Of a DNA stretch of 64,000 nucleotides, positions 35,701 to 49,300 are shown piece after piece; the first letter of the stretch is position 1, and every line of letters begins with the position of its first letter. The position numbers and the translations under genes are program-made. Where the stretch lies: NCBI RefSeq assembly GCF_030936135.1, contig NC_082595.1, positions 79,952,135 to 80,016,134 of the forward strand, given 5' to 3'. The notes beneath the pieces were generated by a model that saw only the letters and a list, made by a program, of their open reading frames with translations, made no database searches and had not been told where the DNA came from. Source of the stretch: Gavia stellata. Its lineage: Eukaryota > Chordata > Aves > Gaviiformes > Gaviidae.

Positions 35701-38700
35701 ACAAGATTATATCTCATCATCCCCAAAATGGGTATTAAATGTTTGACAGCCTTGTAGGGTCACTGCAATTGGAAGTCTGATCAATAACCGTTGTGGGCTT
35801 GCCTCAGGAGTGGCACGAGTCGTGTGTTCTTACAGTTTGAGTACTTACTGCCTGGCTTGTGAAGCAAACAGTACAGTGTCACTCCCGAGATGGTTAAAAA
35901 GTATAAAAAGAGCAAGATTTATAGGTGAGGCTGCATTTTCCATGACTTCTAGTTTCTGTACAGCAACTTGACTGGAGAGATGAGATCTTAGAGGTAGTAA
36001 ATTTTTCTTCCGGTTTCTTGGTTCTTCCTTTACATCTACACAGAGGTCGAGCACCTGGGATTAGATGAATTACTGACATTATGACATCCCAGATAATGCA
36101 GTCTAATTTCTATAGGTGCTGAGCATTTGAAATACACTGAAATCGAAAGATTGTGGTGTGTTTGCACTTCTGAAAATTAAGCCAGAAATTCTTAAAACTA
36201 GAAAGGGAGCTCCATCTTTTATGAAGTGCCATTATCCAGTGGCATCCCAGCACATGATGATGCTTCACCAACAATCTTGTTTTCTTCAGAGTTATTAGGA
36301 AATCTGCATTGTAATTGTAGATACAAATGGGTACCTGGGAGGTAACTATAAATTAAATAGATGGATGCAAATGACTAAATACATTTCATTGAGCTTTGCT
36401 GTCAGTCATAATTGTGTAAGCTCAGGAAAAAAATACCATGCTGTAGAGCTAATATGCATATATACAATTTTGTTTTAAACTACTGCATGTATTTGGCCAC
36501 TATATTCTAGTATGGATTATCATGTAGGATAGTGTAGGTGTAGAATATAAGGAAATGGAAGCTCCATATGGTTCTGATGGAAGCATGGAAGAGATCTTAA
36601 AAATTAAATGCTTTGCACTTTCCAAGCTCATGGTGTATTTTCAGCTGTTTAAGGCTATGTGTATGTTTCAGCCTGAGTCTTTTCATTTCCATTTATCTCA
36701 TTCTAAGATTGGGCTTTTTGAACAGAGAGACTGTTAGATGGAACTTTGTGAGTCATGCATTTGGCTCACTCAGGCTTTGAGGTTAAGAATACCAGCCTTA
36801 GGTATCAGTAGTCCTTGATATCTAGCCAAGAAGAAGAGCAATAATCAGATGCAAAATCAGTTGCAAAATCACAAATTTGAAAGATTAGGGAGAAATATGA
36901 AAAGAAAATGTGAAGAGGGACAGCTGAGCTCCATTGTTATTACTGTTTCACGTGCTACTGTGCAAAAGGTAGTCTTTGAAGCTTAAAAACATTTTGTTGA
37001 CTGGGTAAATGACCGGATAGACACTAAAGCTAGGACAGTTTTTGATCTTGGCTTCGCAAGGAACAAATCTTAATTTTAGCTCTTCAACAATAGGAAATGT
37101 GATTCATGTAGCCCATTCTTTCACCCCAGTGAAATCATGAACTTGCAGAGAGTGCAGGTTAAACACTAGCTGATGAATTGCAAGCTCCAAACTGTTGCAG
37201 ACAAAAGAGAATGTATATATACATAGCTTTTGAGATGTTTTTTCCTCTGTAACATTATGTTTTTCTTTCTCTTTTCTGTAGTACTGTTTAAATACTAGTG
37301 TAAATAAATCAGTGTCTATCTTTTCAATGCTCCTTATAATGAGGAGCAATTAATAATTGCATGTTAGAACTTACCTGTTTGAAAGTTTGCAGCGGTCCTG
37401 CCAATGCTACGTATTTTTGTCTTAGTAGAATCTTCCTCAGAGAAGTGGAAATGTTGGGGAGAAATGTTTTAAATACTTTCATTTTACTTTTTCTCCTGCA
37501 AGATAATTTCATACTAGGGGAGACTGAGGGAGTGGGGTCATAGCAAATCAGTCTGGTTTCTGAGTTATTCTGAAGTCCAGAGAAGCTGAAGAAGAATCAT
37601 TTCTACTTCAAAAGCTGGATATTTTTAGTGAGCAGGGAGTCTTTTATCAATAAAAGAATGTCCATAGCACTCACAAGCTGAGCTCATATCTGCAGGAAAA
37701 CATGTTTCTCCTCAGCCACTGGGTACTCAAGAAATGAGAAAAGTGATTTGCTGTAAAAAAGAAAAAAATAATAATCTCTTCCTTCAGCCCTTCTGTGATC
37801 ATACACTTGAGGAGAAACATACTTGGATGTGTTCACAGGGCAGTGGCTGCCTCAGGCAGCTAAAAAAATCTTCTGCGTGGCTGCCTTTCAAAGCATGAAG
37901 TCAGTGATGGTTCCTGTGATGTTTTCCTTGTTTTGTGTACAAAACTTGCAGTTATACTGCACAGGAAGTGTGATGTCAGGAGAATATGAGTTCTGATTCC
38001 AAAAATTTGCAGCTCTTGAAGAGCTGCATGGCCCTACGCAGCGTGTGCAAGAGAACGGGGTCTCTCTGGACAAGCATCTGACTCTGGGATTCCCTCCAGC
38101 TCGCTAGCTTGCTTCAACTTTTTACTGCCTCGCTTTAGGCTGACTCTGGAATTCCCTCCAGATGTGATCAGGTTTTCACGGAATAGGGAAGTTTTTGTGG
38201 AAACCCCCTTGTAACTGCATTGCTTTTCAACAATAGTTTTTCTCTCCCTACAGAATCTATGTTGTTCCCTTGCCCCTCAGCCATTTCCTTCCCCTGTTGT
38301 GCTGTATGGCACTGGTTACTCCTTACCTGGCATGTTTGTCTTTACTGACATGGGCCCACATAAATATGTCATGCAATAAAAAAGACAAATTAACATTGCA
38401 ATGCCTGTGCTTTTATTACTACAGCATCTTTGACATCAAAGTCCTGCTCAAAATACTAGTACAGTAAAGCAACAGGGATTTTCTAAAAGCAATATTATTT
38501 TGATTGTTTAAAAATAACTTCTATCTCTAGAATGTATATTGAATTTTCTCTTTTATGGCTTAATGATTTGCTGTTATGACGGACTTAATCAATCTGATGA
38601 GTCCATGTTCAATGTTCTGGCAAATATAATCAGCCCTGGAGTGTTTTCTTACTCCCCAAAGGCACATTGTTTCTGTGTTTATGTCATTCTGATATTTTAT

Positions 38701-39465
38701 CTGGAAACTATATTTCTTTTTCTTGAAGAAAAGTGTACTGTTCCAAGACATACATTGAAAGCCATGTGTTTAATTTACTGAATATGAAATGATCTTTTTA
38801 TTTAGGAAGTGAAAGGAGAAGGTCATAGAACAAGAAGTCCAGCTAGGTAATGGGTGCAGAAGTTACAGAGAGAAAAAGGAAAAGGTTGATCATATAAAAA
38901 TCACAGGGCAGATTTAAAGACCGTTTGTAGTAATAAAAAAGACTGTTAGAGACTCCAAGACAAGTCCTATGTTTCATTTGTAAAAATTATCTACACAATG
39001 TCCATTTGTTTGACTGCAAGATCAAGATCTACTTTCCATAACTCATTTCGTGCTTCTGAATCTTCATCTTGTGTTCTTTAATGTCACTTGTCTGCCAGAT
39101 TATTCTAGGGCCTTTGAAGTGCAGAAAGATGGTCTATTTTCAGGCTTTACTCCCATGCAGAGTTCCAGTGTGCACTGCAAGTCTTTGGGGGAGGGATTTG
39201 TCTCCTGAAAAATATGAAGCATGTTACTGAGTACTATAAAATAATGAATAAAAAAGAAAGCAGAGAGATTCTAGGCTAAAAAAAAAAAAGTAGATGTAAA
39301 TGTATCTTACATGTGATGTTGAGTCTTCTGAAGAGGATCGTTATTTAACAAGCACCACTTTTTTTCAAATTGCAGTACCTGATTCTGTGAAGACAGGAGT
39401 AAGTGCATAGAGCAGTAGAACTGACCATTTCTGTTCCTCAGAAAGTGCAGCTCAGAGCCTATTGT
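32769..39465. other. Intergenic unique sequence
   Basis: About 6.7 kb between two CR1 copies. I find no gene, RNA or transposon apart from the 22-bp repeat pair near 38.1 kb and short A-runs near 33.88 and 35.45 kb. All open frames are shorter than 100 codons and unrecognisable. Confidence 0.7.
38078..38161. repeat. Pair of 22-bp direct repeats
   Basis: The 22-mer beginning CTGACTCTGG and ending ATTCCCTCCAG occurs at 38078-38099 and 38140-38161 with one mismatch, 62 bases apart. The spacer is unique. A local duplication is likely. Confidence 0.8.
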
Positions 39466-40340
39466 ATCACAGAATCACAGAACGACAGAATCACTACAGC
39501 TGGAAAAGACCTGTAAGATCATCAACACCACCATGCCCACTAAACCATGTCCCACAATGCCATGTCCACACGTTCCCTGAACACCTCCAGGGATGGTGAC
39601 TCCACCACTTCCCTGGGCAGCTTATTCCAGTGTCTCACCACTCTCTCAGTAAAGAAATTTTTCCTAATATCCAGCCTAAACCTCCCCTGGTGCAACTTGA
39701 GGCCATTTCCTCTTGTCCTGTCACTCGTCACTTGGGAGAAGAGACCAACACCCACCTCTCTACAACCCCCTTTCAGGTAGTTGTAGAGAGCGATGAGGTC
39801 TCCCCTCAGCCTCCTCTTCTGCAGACTGAACAACCCCAGTTCCCTCAGCCGCTCCTCATCAGACTTGTGCTCCAGACCCCTCACCAGCTTCGTCGCCCTT
39901 CTCTGGACACGCTCCAGCACCTCAATGTCCTTCTTGTAGTGAGGGGCCCAAAACTGAACACAGCATTCAAGGTGTGGCCTCACCAGTGCCGAGTACATGG
40001 ACACGATCACCTCCCTGCTCCTGCTGGCCACACCATTTCTGATACAGGCCAGGATGCCGTTGGCCTTCTTGGCCACCTGGGCACACTGCTGGCTCATCTT
40101 CAGCCGGCTGTCAATCAACACCCCCAGGTCCTTTTCTGTGGGGCAGCTTTCCAGCCACTCGTCCCCAAGCCTGTAAGCGTTGCATGGGGTTGTTGTGACC
40201 CAAGTGCAGAACCCGGCACTTGGCCTTGTTGAACCTCATACAATTGGCCTCGGCCCATCCATCCAGCCTGTCCAGATCCCTCTGCAGAGCCTTCCAACCC
40301 TCCAGCAGATCAACACTCCTGCCCAACTTGGTGTCATCTG
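39466..40340 (-). mobile_element. 5'-truncated CR1 LINE, frameshifted
   Basis: Close relative of the copy at 31448-32768. The minus frame at 39540-40121 encodes the RT thumb and C-terminus, from [20 protein letters not shown] to MALWDMV. Upstream the frame continues at 40111-40326 ([20 protein letters not shown]), shifted by a one-base insertion near 40175 within CCTGTAAGCGTTGCATGG. It is truncated at 40340, just short of the FADD motif. Its tail lacks about 18 bases present in the sister copy. Confidence 0.95.
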
Positions 40341-43300
40341 TGATATGTACCTCTCCTATTGCTGGAAAGGCAAGAAAAACTTCAAGTCATGCTATAACAA
40401 CTGCTGCTTTATGCTAATAGCTTTAGGACATTGCTACACCCTGCTCATATTCTTGGATGCTGTGGAGAAAGGGCCTTTCTTAATTGGACCAGTTGTAGGA
40501 ATGACCTGGAACATGCAGATTATTGAAATAAGGTATCCAGCGTAACACTTGAATACTTTGTGTGTCAGGATAATTTAGACTCGGAGCTCTCTTTAAATGT
40601 TGTTGTGTTAATACAGCACATTTAATAATAGTCTAGTGCTAGGCAGGACATAATTACTTGCTCTCTAAAGGGTAATTTTTAATGAGCAATGTTGTCCTTA
40701 CAACTCTGATGATGTGAGATCATTGCTGAATCTTCAGTTTAAATGACACACCCGAGGTCAGCCATTATCTCTATATACGCTTACTGTCATATAGTCTGAT
40801 AGGAATTGTCTTTAATATCCACATGTGGAGCATTCGTGTCCATGACAGCTCTTTAATGCCAGATAAGACTCTTGGTATTCTCTTTTATCATGAAGTAGAA
40901 GTGGTCAGCCCTAGCAGAAGGCTCTTAATAAGTGAATTAACAATAGTTAAGATTAAAATAAAATGGTCGTGTACTTTCAAGTGATGTCAGTTAATTTAAA
41001 TTTATGGTTCTAACAAATTTTAGATCTTACCTAACTACAACAGTTCTTAAATTCTGATAATCATGCAGCTGTGTAAAATGTCATCCTTTTGACACACTGT
41101 TCAGTAGAAATCCTAATCAGAGTGCTAAGATGTACTGCTGAAGCCCTTCAACTCACTCAGGGGAGACTTATGGTGATAGTATGACCTTTAACCAATGGAA
41201 AAACGCAAAATAAAAATGGATTAAAATTGCATCTGATGGAAAGGTGTTGTTGGACAGGTGTCTTCCTCTGCTATTTCCGTGGGAGAGGGTGCTTTTTAGT
41301 TTGATTAGACTTGGATGTTAATAAATATTTAGTTTCATTTCTAGTTTGGGGCTGTTTTCCATGAAATCTCTCAAGACCAGCAGTGTGTTTTTCTGTCTCC
41401 TTGATGATTCTGAAGTCCCCTGTAAGTCAAAACACTAGAAGCAATTCACAGCTTCCTCTGGTTTCAGCTGGATCTCACTGCCCGTGCCTCAGATAACCAA
41501 GGAGCAAATTTCCCTGGGTGTCACACCAGTATTGAAATTTATCCATGTCAGGGTTATACAAGTTCCGTATATTCTCTGTGACTTTCTCTTTTTGCATTTC
41601 AATAGTTAAAGACAAGGTTTCACATCCTTTGAGTTGCAGCATTGAGTGACACAACGCATGAGCTGAGCTCTTTAAGTGGCTCTCTAATTTCAGGGTGGTT
41701 TGCGTGACATTGATGGTGTAATTTAAAACTACAATTCTGAGCTTTTTCATCTTTTTTGTAGCACACATTTCCATAACCTACTTGTATCATATAAAAGGAA
41801 AGAAAAAATAATTTCCGATGGCTTTTTTTTGGGCTGAAGATTTAACTTATCAATTGCATCAACCGCACTTCTGCACCGCACGATATTGTAAACAGGCAGA
41901 TTTGTCAACACATGTAATGGGGGTTTTCTTGTACTTCCCTGTGATGTGTCTGGTGGTTGTAGTCAGAGATAGCATTTTTGTCTGGATGAAATGAGTCTAA
42001 TACAGGCAGAGTCAGATCTGGTTTTGGCCAAGTCAGTCCACCTCCAAGGGCTTAGTTTCCCCATCTATAAGATGAAGATTATGTACTGGCCTCCTTTTAA
42101 AGTGATACCAGATTTATAGAGGTGAAGTGCTGCTAAAGAACATTTTATTATCAAGTCCTGCACCCCTGGAGCTTGAATTAGGTGAAGGTGTTAGCCTTGT
42201 GCTCATTTGTTCTTTCTGAAATATCTATCTATCTGCTTTGTATTTATTTTTAGAAGATGGCATGGATTTTGAGGTTCAAGAAAACACTTGCTTCCTGCAC
42301 TTGAGAGCAGCTATCTCACATTATTGACCCTTTACGGCATCAAGCTGTCTCAGATACAGGAGGGTTTCTGGCATGACTCATCCTGGAATCACAGCTCCCA
42401 AGAATATGCATCAGGGGAGGAGAATTGGAAGGTAAGCAGGTTTTCCCACTTCTGATCCCATTTCTGGCTGAAACTAAAATACGTCATGTGTCTTAGATTC
42501 AGGATCTCTTAAGTTGAAGACTCGTACTCTTAATGTACCTAATTCACAAACCAATTTGGGGGCATTAGAAAACAGCCTGGTGCATATTTCCAGATTACTT
42601 TGTCTGCGCAAAATACTACAAGAGCCATCCGTATGAGAAATAGCAGATGGAAAAACGCTGCTACTGCCTGGTCCTGCGTGGACAGTTTGGCCAGCTGAGG
42701 CCGGGGGGCTGCCGCAGGCGGCTTCCTGAGTCCCCAGCGCTCGGAGGCAAGTATCTGGGAGGAGGCTGCAGGACCCTGAGCAACAGCTAAAGCCAGTTCG
42801 CAGCCAGCAATATTTCATGAAGTTTGAGAAGTTCTTGCCCCTCAGAAAACTAGGGTGCAGACTGCAGAGCCTGCGGAGCTGGTCTCCAGCTGAGAGGTGC
42901 CCAGATGGTGGGTACCAGTTGGGCTTGAAAATGCATGCACTGGGTGCTCTACATGCCTTGCTTTAGCTGTGGGGCTTATATATGTGGAGGCACAGCCTTC
43001 TGTTTTAGTCCTAAAGCTACCATCTTTCATTTGTGGTCAGAACCAAAAGGTCATATTTCTGCTATGGAAAAGCCCCTTTTTAGTAAACTAAAAATAGAGA
43101 ACAATTTTTTTTTAAGTATTTTTACTTTTAGTAGTACAAATGTGGCTGAAGGAAAACATTTAAAAATATATCAGATGAAACCTACATGGTTGGTAGAATT
43201 TGAAGCTTTGTTATTAGTGAATGATTGCTGTGAGGAGTCCTACTCTCTTCCTTTAGATTTTCGAAGATAAACAACTTCCATAGATGCAATTTGCTTAAAT

Positions 43301-46300
43301 TGTACTTTTAGCATAAACACTATGAAAAAATATTGGCCGTTATTAGAAAAGCGAAGAACTTGATAGTAAATTGAAATTAAGAAGAAATGGGATTTCTCCT
43401 CCTTCAGCTAACCTGAATTTAATGTTAATGAAACCCTGACAAAAAATGAAATCTCCAGAAAGGGTAAAAGCTGAGGAAAAAATATTAAGTGTTACAGAAA
43501 AGAACCGCTTTAAAGTGGTTAAAAGAGCTGTAGGTGTTGCACAAGCACTGATGAGAAGAAAAGTTTTATTCTGGTCACGTGCAGACATACTTGTTCTGAG
43601 GAAGACGCGTAAGAACTGACAAAGTATCCACACACTGTAGACAGTCGGAATGTGACACATGCGGTTTAGTGTGTTAAAATCAGGGGTTTAGCTGATGCTT
43701 CCAAGAGGTCACTTGCTTGAGGACAGTGTGTGTTTGTTTTCACCTCAGTCTAACTGATAGATGCAGCTTATCAGTCTTCTCCCGTTTTTCTCCCCTCCGG
43801 TGTAGTCTTTAGTGGAGTGCAGGTAGGTGACTTTCTCCGACACGTGCCCCTGTGCTGTATGAGATCGCCTGCAGGTGTTGACTGGTGGGGAGTCTGAGAA
43901 ACAGACTCTTTCCTTCACAAACAGGTTGACCTTCACCTGACTGAACAGTGTTAGCTCAGATTTTGTTCAGATGTCTCCAGCTGTGCAACTGTTGTTGATG
44001 TTATGTGTCCTGGCCAAGATGCTTGTGTTCATCAATGATTCTCCATAGATTTCAGCTTGCATTGTCTTGTATGTGCAATGAAAATAATCCTTTCTTCTTA
44101 CTGCAAGGGTTTACATCAATAATTTCTTCAAAATTCTGCTGATGCCTCTTTCTTCTTCGAGGAAGAGGACAGATACATGCTAATGTAACAATGAAACCAC
44201 AGCAACAGTGTCAGCAGCATGCAGAGCAGAATGGGACATAGTCTTTGCTCTGATGCTTTCTCAGGCTGCAGACAGTATCCACGTTTCATTGCCTTTAAAA
44301 ATATCTCAGATAGGCATCCAAGAATATTAATACCTGTACACTTCTTTAGAAAGGTAAACTGTGAATATATCGCATTTGAGTTGATTCTTACTCAGGAAGT
44401 ATGTAAGTGGCATGTGTACAAGTATATTTCCAAAGAATTTTTTAATTACTGTTGTCCTCTGCAAACCCTAATTCCTTACTCCATGAAGCAACTGGCATTC
44501 CCCACCATCAGCCAACTATAATAAATTCATTCATGCACACAGTCTTCATTGTTCTTGTACTCTTCCTTGTTTTTCTTGTTCTTAAAGACACTTCAGCCAC
44601 AACTGACATGGTTTAGTTCATATGACACAGACCTCTGAGCACTGTTGACCATGAACTGAGAGAACATTGATTACTGAGTATTAGGCTCTACGTATTTTCC
44701 AAATTCTTCCCATTGTTTCCTGATGATGCAAAGGAAGCGTTTTGTGCTAGCTCTGTGACTGTTGCAGAACAGCAATACAGCCTACAAGTAGACGAGCAAA
44801 CACCACGAGGTACAGAAGCTGCACAAGCCTCAGCTGGATAAGAAGAGTAAGGAATACGGGCTATATTTGGCCAGGAATTGTTTTTTCATGCCAGGGATAC
44901 AGCAAACTGCATACCTGGGGAGAAACCAAGAACAACATAGTCCTCCAACCTCTTGTTTTGGCACGTGCAATTAGAGGGCGGGATACAGATCATGAACATT
45001 AGATGCTGTTCATATTAGAATTTCAGGTGGAAATAAAAGTCATAAAAATAACATATATGAATAGGATTGAATGCCATACGAATAGGCAAAAGCAAGGATT
45101 CACCTATGAGTGGAAGTTTTGAAAACAGAGCTAATAGATAGATATAGTCAGAGGGATTTCTCCACTGAGAAATATAACTGCATCTGACAGCATTTCAAAT
45201 TTTCTTCTCCCATTACTCTAAAAGCGTAATGATGTTGTTATTGCGAATGAGAAATACCCAACATGCCTTCTTGTGACTTCAGTTGAATATTTGCAGTGAT
45301 GAAAAAAAAAATCTTTATTCACATTAGATTCTGTCTCACATACATTAAAGTTGGTAGAAATGTTACAGTTGATCAGGTCTCTAGTATCTTAAATTTATTC
45401 TCTATATTACTTTCTTTAATGACGTTTGTCTTTTTATTGACTATCTTTTTCCGCTTAGGAAACACTACAAGTCCTCTTGACTAATCAGAGCATTAAAAAA
45501 TCAACTGTAAGAAAATATTTCAAAGGAGAAGCTGATCAAATGCTCCTTAAATTGTTTCCAGAGCTAATTTATACCTTCGTATATTCGTTCTGTCTCTCGC
45601 CAATTTATTTTGCGTACAAGACATAGGACTGCTTGAGAAAGACAGGGCCTGAAAGAGAACTGTACTGAAAAACTACATATGCTTAAAAGCTAAACTGTAA
45701 AACCATGGTAAGAGATAATGGAAGACTGAAACAGAAAATGGTCCCACCATTGTTCCACAGTGCCTGCTACGAGGGGACTTCTACCCAAGCACTGGGTGAT
45801 ACCTCTGTCAGATGAAGGATACTGGCCTAGCTGGATTTTGGGTATAGTTCCAGCAGATACTATCAGTTCTTTTACAGTCTGGTGTGTCCCGTCAGGATTC
45901 CTCTTTCATGACCACGAAAAATGTGCATTCGCTAGGCAACCTCTCAGTAAAGGAGATGAGACATTAGTATTTGCTTTTTACGCCAGTCCTGATCTGCCTG
46001 TAACTTTTTCAGTTTTCAGAATTACATAAAATATTTACAAACTAACCAAAGTCCAGAAGAAACACTATTAGCTGTAGTTGTACTACATAAAATATTTTAT
46101 TATAATTGTTATCTATCCAATTTTGATGCATTGTGAAATGGTTTCATGAAGTGCCAACCTCCCACACAGGGATGAAATCTGCAAACATTTCTGTATTAGG
46201 TGTGTATATATATATGTGAATAAGGATATGCAAATGTATGTAGATATTCATGTTCTAGAAACGGTTACAATTTTCAGTTTCAGCTCTGCGTGGGAGGCCG

Positions 46301-49300
46301 TTACTGAAATAATTTCCTCCTATGGAGAGGAACAACGCACACATTTTGTCTTGCCAAAGAAGACCAGAGAGGAGAACCGCATGTCTAGTACTCGGCAGGA
46401 AATGCTAGGAGTCCAGGCTGCTACCTGTGTGGTGGCTGAAAGCACTCAGGTAGTTCAGAGAACAGCCTGGGCTTAGCAGCCTACAGAGCCTATCTGCCCC
46501 CGGAGAGGACAACATTGGGACACTGCTAAGTAAGATTGTAGGTTATCCTACATCTACACGGGATAGCGGGAAAGCACAGTGACTCAGACATTCTGCAGCT
46601 GCTTGCGTTTGCCCAGCCTGCAGCCAAGGAATGGGGGAAGAGAGCCGGAAGTATTGGGAGTGAGGTGATGGGAAAGGATGATACATTTGGGATTGGATGC
46701 AGGACAGAGGATGCGCGAGAGGGGGCTGTGACATTTAGTGATATGCTAGGTCGTACTGTATGTTCCTTACTGTTCACAGAAAACTAAGCTGACTGGCTTC
46801 CCACAGAACCTGTTCTTGATGTGTGCCACCAGTGATGCACTGCAGTGCGTTCTACTGCTCACGTACTACGTAAAAATAACCCCTGCGTGCCAGTCAATGT
46901 CAACAAATTACCAAGGCATCAGTGGCCAGTCTCCAGTACGCTGAACCCTTCCCAGAGTTCACGGTAAATCCAGGCCTCTTGTCCTTGAGTCCAGCAAAGC
47001 AGTGTATTTATGCTAAAACTGGCTCTGATAAGGCAACCTCCTTGGAGACAGCCTAACTTAAAAAAAAACAAAAAAAGGCCAAACACACAGGCTTAGGAAA
47101 AGTTTGTTGTGTGTCCAGGAACAGTGCGACATCCAGACCACTTCTGAAGTTTTATGAATATGTGTCTGGCTGTTGAAGTACAGCAGATGGAAAGGGTTCT
47201 GTAGACTACAAAGTGAAATGTGGGCTGCTATTCCCAAATTAGGTTGTATGAGAATTTCCTACAGACCAGGCAGCCCAAAATGTTAGAGGGGTTTCTTGCC
47301 AAATTTCCCCATCCCCAGTCATCATCTCATTCCCTACTTTACCATTTCTCTCCCAGCAATCAGCAAGCTCCATGCATTAATTTTCTCCCAAAGATCAGGA
47401 GCAATTAGTCTTTCCTCTGCTCAGGGATAACAAATCAATGTCATGTTTTCCAGTGCCACTGTGGTCTAAAATAATGCCAGCACCACAATTAATGCTGCTC
47501 TGCCATCAGTCCCCAGTTTCAACACAATCTGAAAGGACATAACCCTTTTTTATTCCCATGAACTGAAGGAAAAAACACATGCACTGCTGAGACAAGGAAA
47601 ATCCTGGGATCACGTCGAAGCACAGATGGAAGAGCACAGAAAAGAGGCAAGAATTGGAGCTTTTATTACGGTATAAAATAAATGAGTAAGTTTTCCATTT
47701 TCTTCTGATGACCAGACTTGAAAGGTATGCAGCACTGTAGGTCAGGACCTTTCTTCTTAGTGAGGGACAAGTGCTCACCTCCACATGCTGCCAGTTCAAG
47801 GGCTCAGAACATTTCAGGCTAAAGGAGGTGCATGAGGAGGGACCTGCTGATGGACATGCTGAGGGACTTCCTTGGTCACATGGGTTTTCTCTGAACTGCA
47901 GGAGTCCCTGCCAGACCAGGTCTGCAGGACTTGCTGCAACAAGAAAAAGGCTAGGAGAAAAGGTCAGTTAGATGTTACAGTGGCCTTGCCATTCAGGAGT
48001 GGAAGGAAGGACTCCAGAAACAGAGACCTGCTGGGATTCAGGGTCCAGCCCCTGCAGCAGTTTAGCCCAGTCCTGCTGCCAGTTCAGATGGGGAAGCCTA
48101 CTCCTGCCCCCCCTCCCTCCATGCCTGCAGCCAGTCTGCTGGCAAAGGTTAGCCCATTCCCTGCTGCAAGTGCACGTGGACCTCTGTGCTGTGCACACAG
48201 GGCGGGCAGCAGAGGTGCTCCCAAAACACTCCTTTGGTGAATGGTTGTGACCTCTTCCCAGGCCCCCACCTGTCTCGGTGCCTGTCTGCCCCAGCACAAT
48301 TAAGCTGCCACTGTTGGCAACAATCAAAAAATTCTTTTTCGCTTCAGCCCCAAAGTATATGAGGCCGTGGGCCCGGAAACTGACAAAGTGAGGCATTTTA
48401 AGACAGGAGTGTTGCAATATATACAATATGTAACAACTGGTTAGTGATATACACACAGAGGGTTACCTCAGATAGGTATAGTGACAGCACACGACCGTAA
48501 TGCTCTGGACATCTCATTCTCACCCCCTTATTTTCAATAATATGGGGAAATGAAATACTTTTTCTTCCCTTGCATCCCTGTACTGTTGTGCTTTTTGGCT
48601 TTCTGCAAAGCACCACAATCACTGTGCAAATCCTGCTTAGAGTATTCCATTTTTTCTCCTTGCGCAGGGTTTGCGGAGCACAGCAGCCCCTGTGATACAG
48701 CCAGGATTACCCACACTTAACTACAAATGGTTTTACAGGAAGGACCATCTGGTCGTCAGCTGCCCAAATGCGCATTTGCCTGCCCTCCTCCACCTGTTCA
48801 GTGTGTAATTCAGCCTCTCCCTGCCAGGTGCTCTCCCGTCAGAGGTCTTCCTGAGCGAGGGGACGAGAAGACACACAGCACATCTCCCGAAACAGCGGCG
48901 GGTACAGACGCCTCGTTGAGATCTCTGTTCTTAAGGGGGAATAAATGCAGCTTATCTTCAAAAGGGATGCGACCTATAGGACCAGAAAGTAACTGCCTGG
49001 CTCAGAGATCAAGCTCGCGCTATTCCAAGCAACTGCACGGACTGGAACTGCATGGACTGCTCAAACGGAAAGGTCAGGTCCAGCATCTGAGCTGACATCA
49101 TGCATAGCAGGCATGTGCATCACTGATGATGTCACTATGTTCTAGGAAGCCCATTTACCCAAAGCTCTGTGGCATTTAAGAGATGTTTCTACCCACAGTT
49201 ATTCACAGGTGAGCCAACAATGTACCTGCCAGTCAGATCTGTACTACCTTAGCACTGCGTTTCTCTGTGCAAACTAAGGCAGTAAAAATCGCCTCAGTGA

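Noticed and set aside
48727..49095. 122-codon plus-strand frame as a gene
   Set aside because: It has no recognisable domain, no splice context and no neighbouring exons. It is listed only as part of a GC-raised patch.
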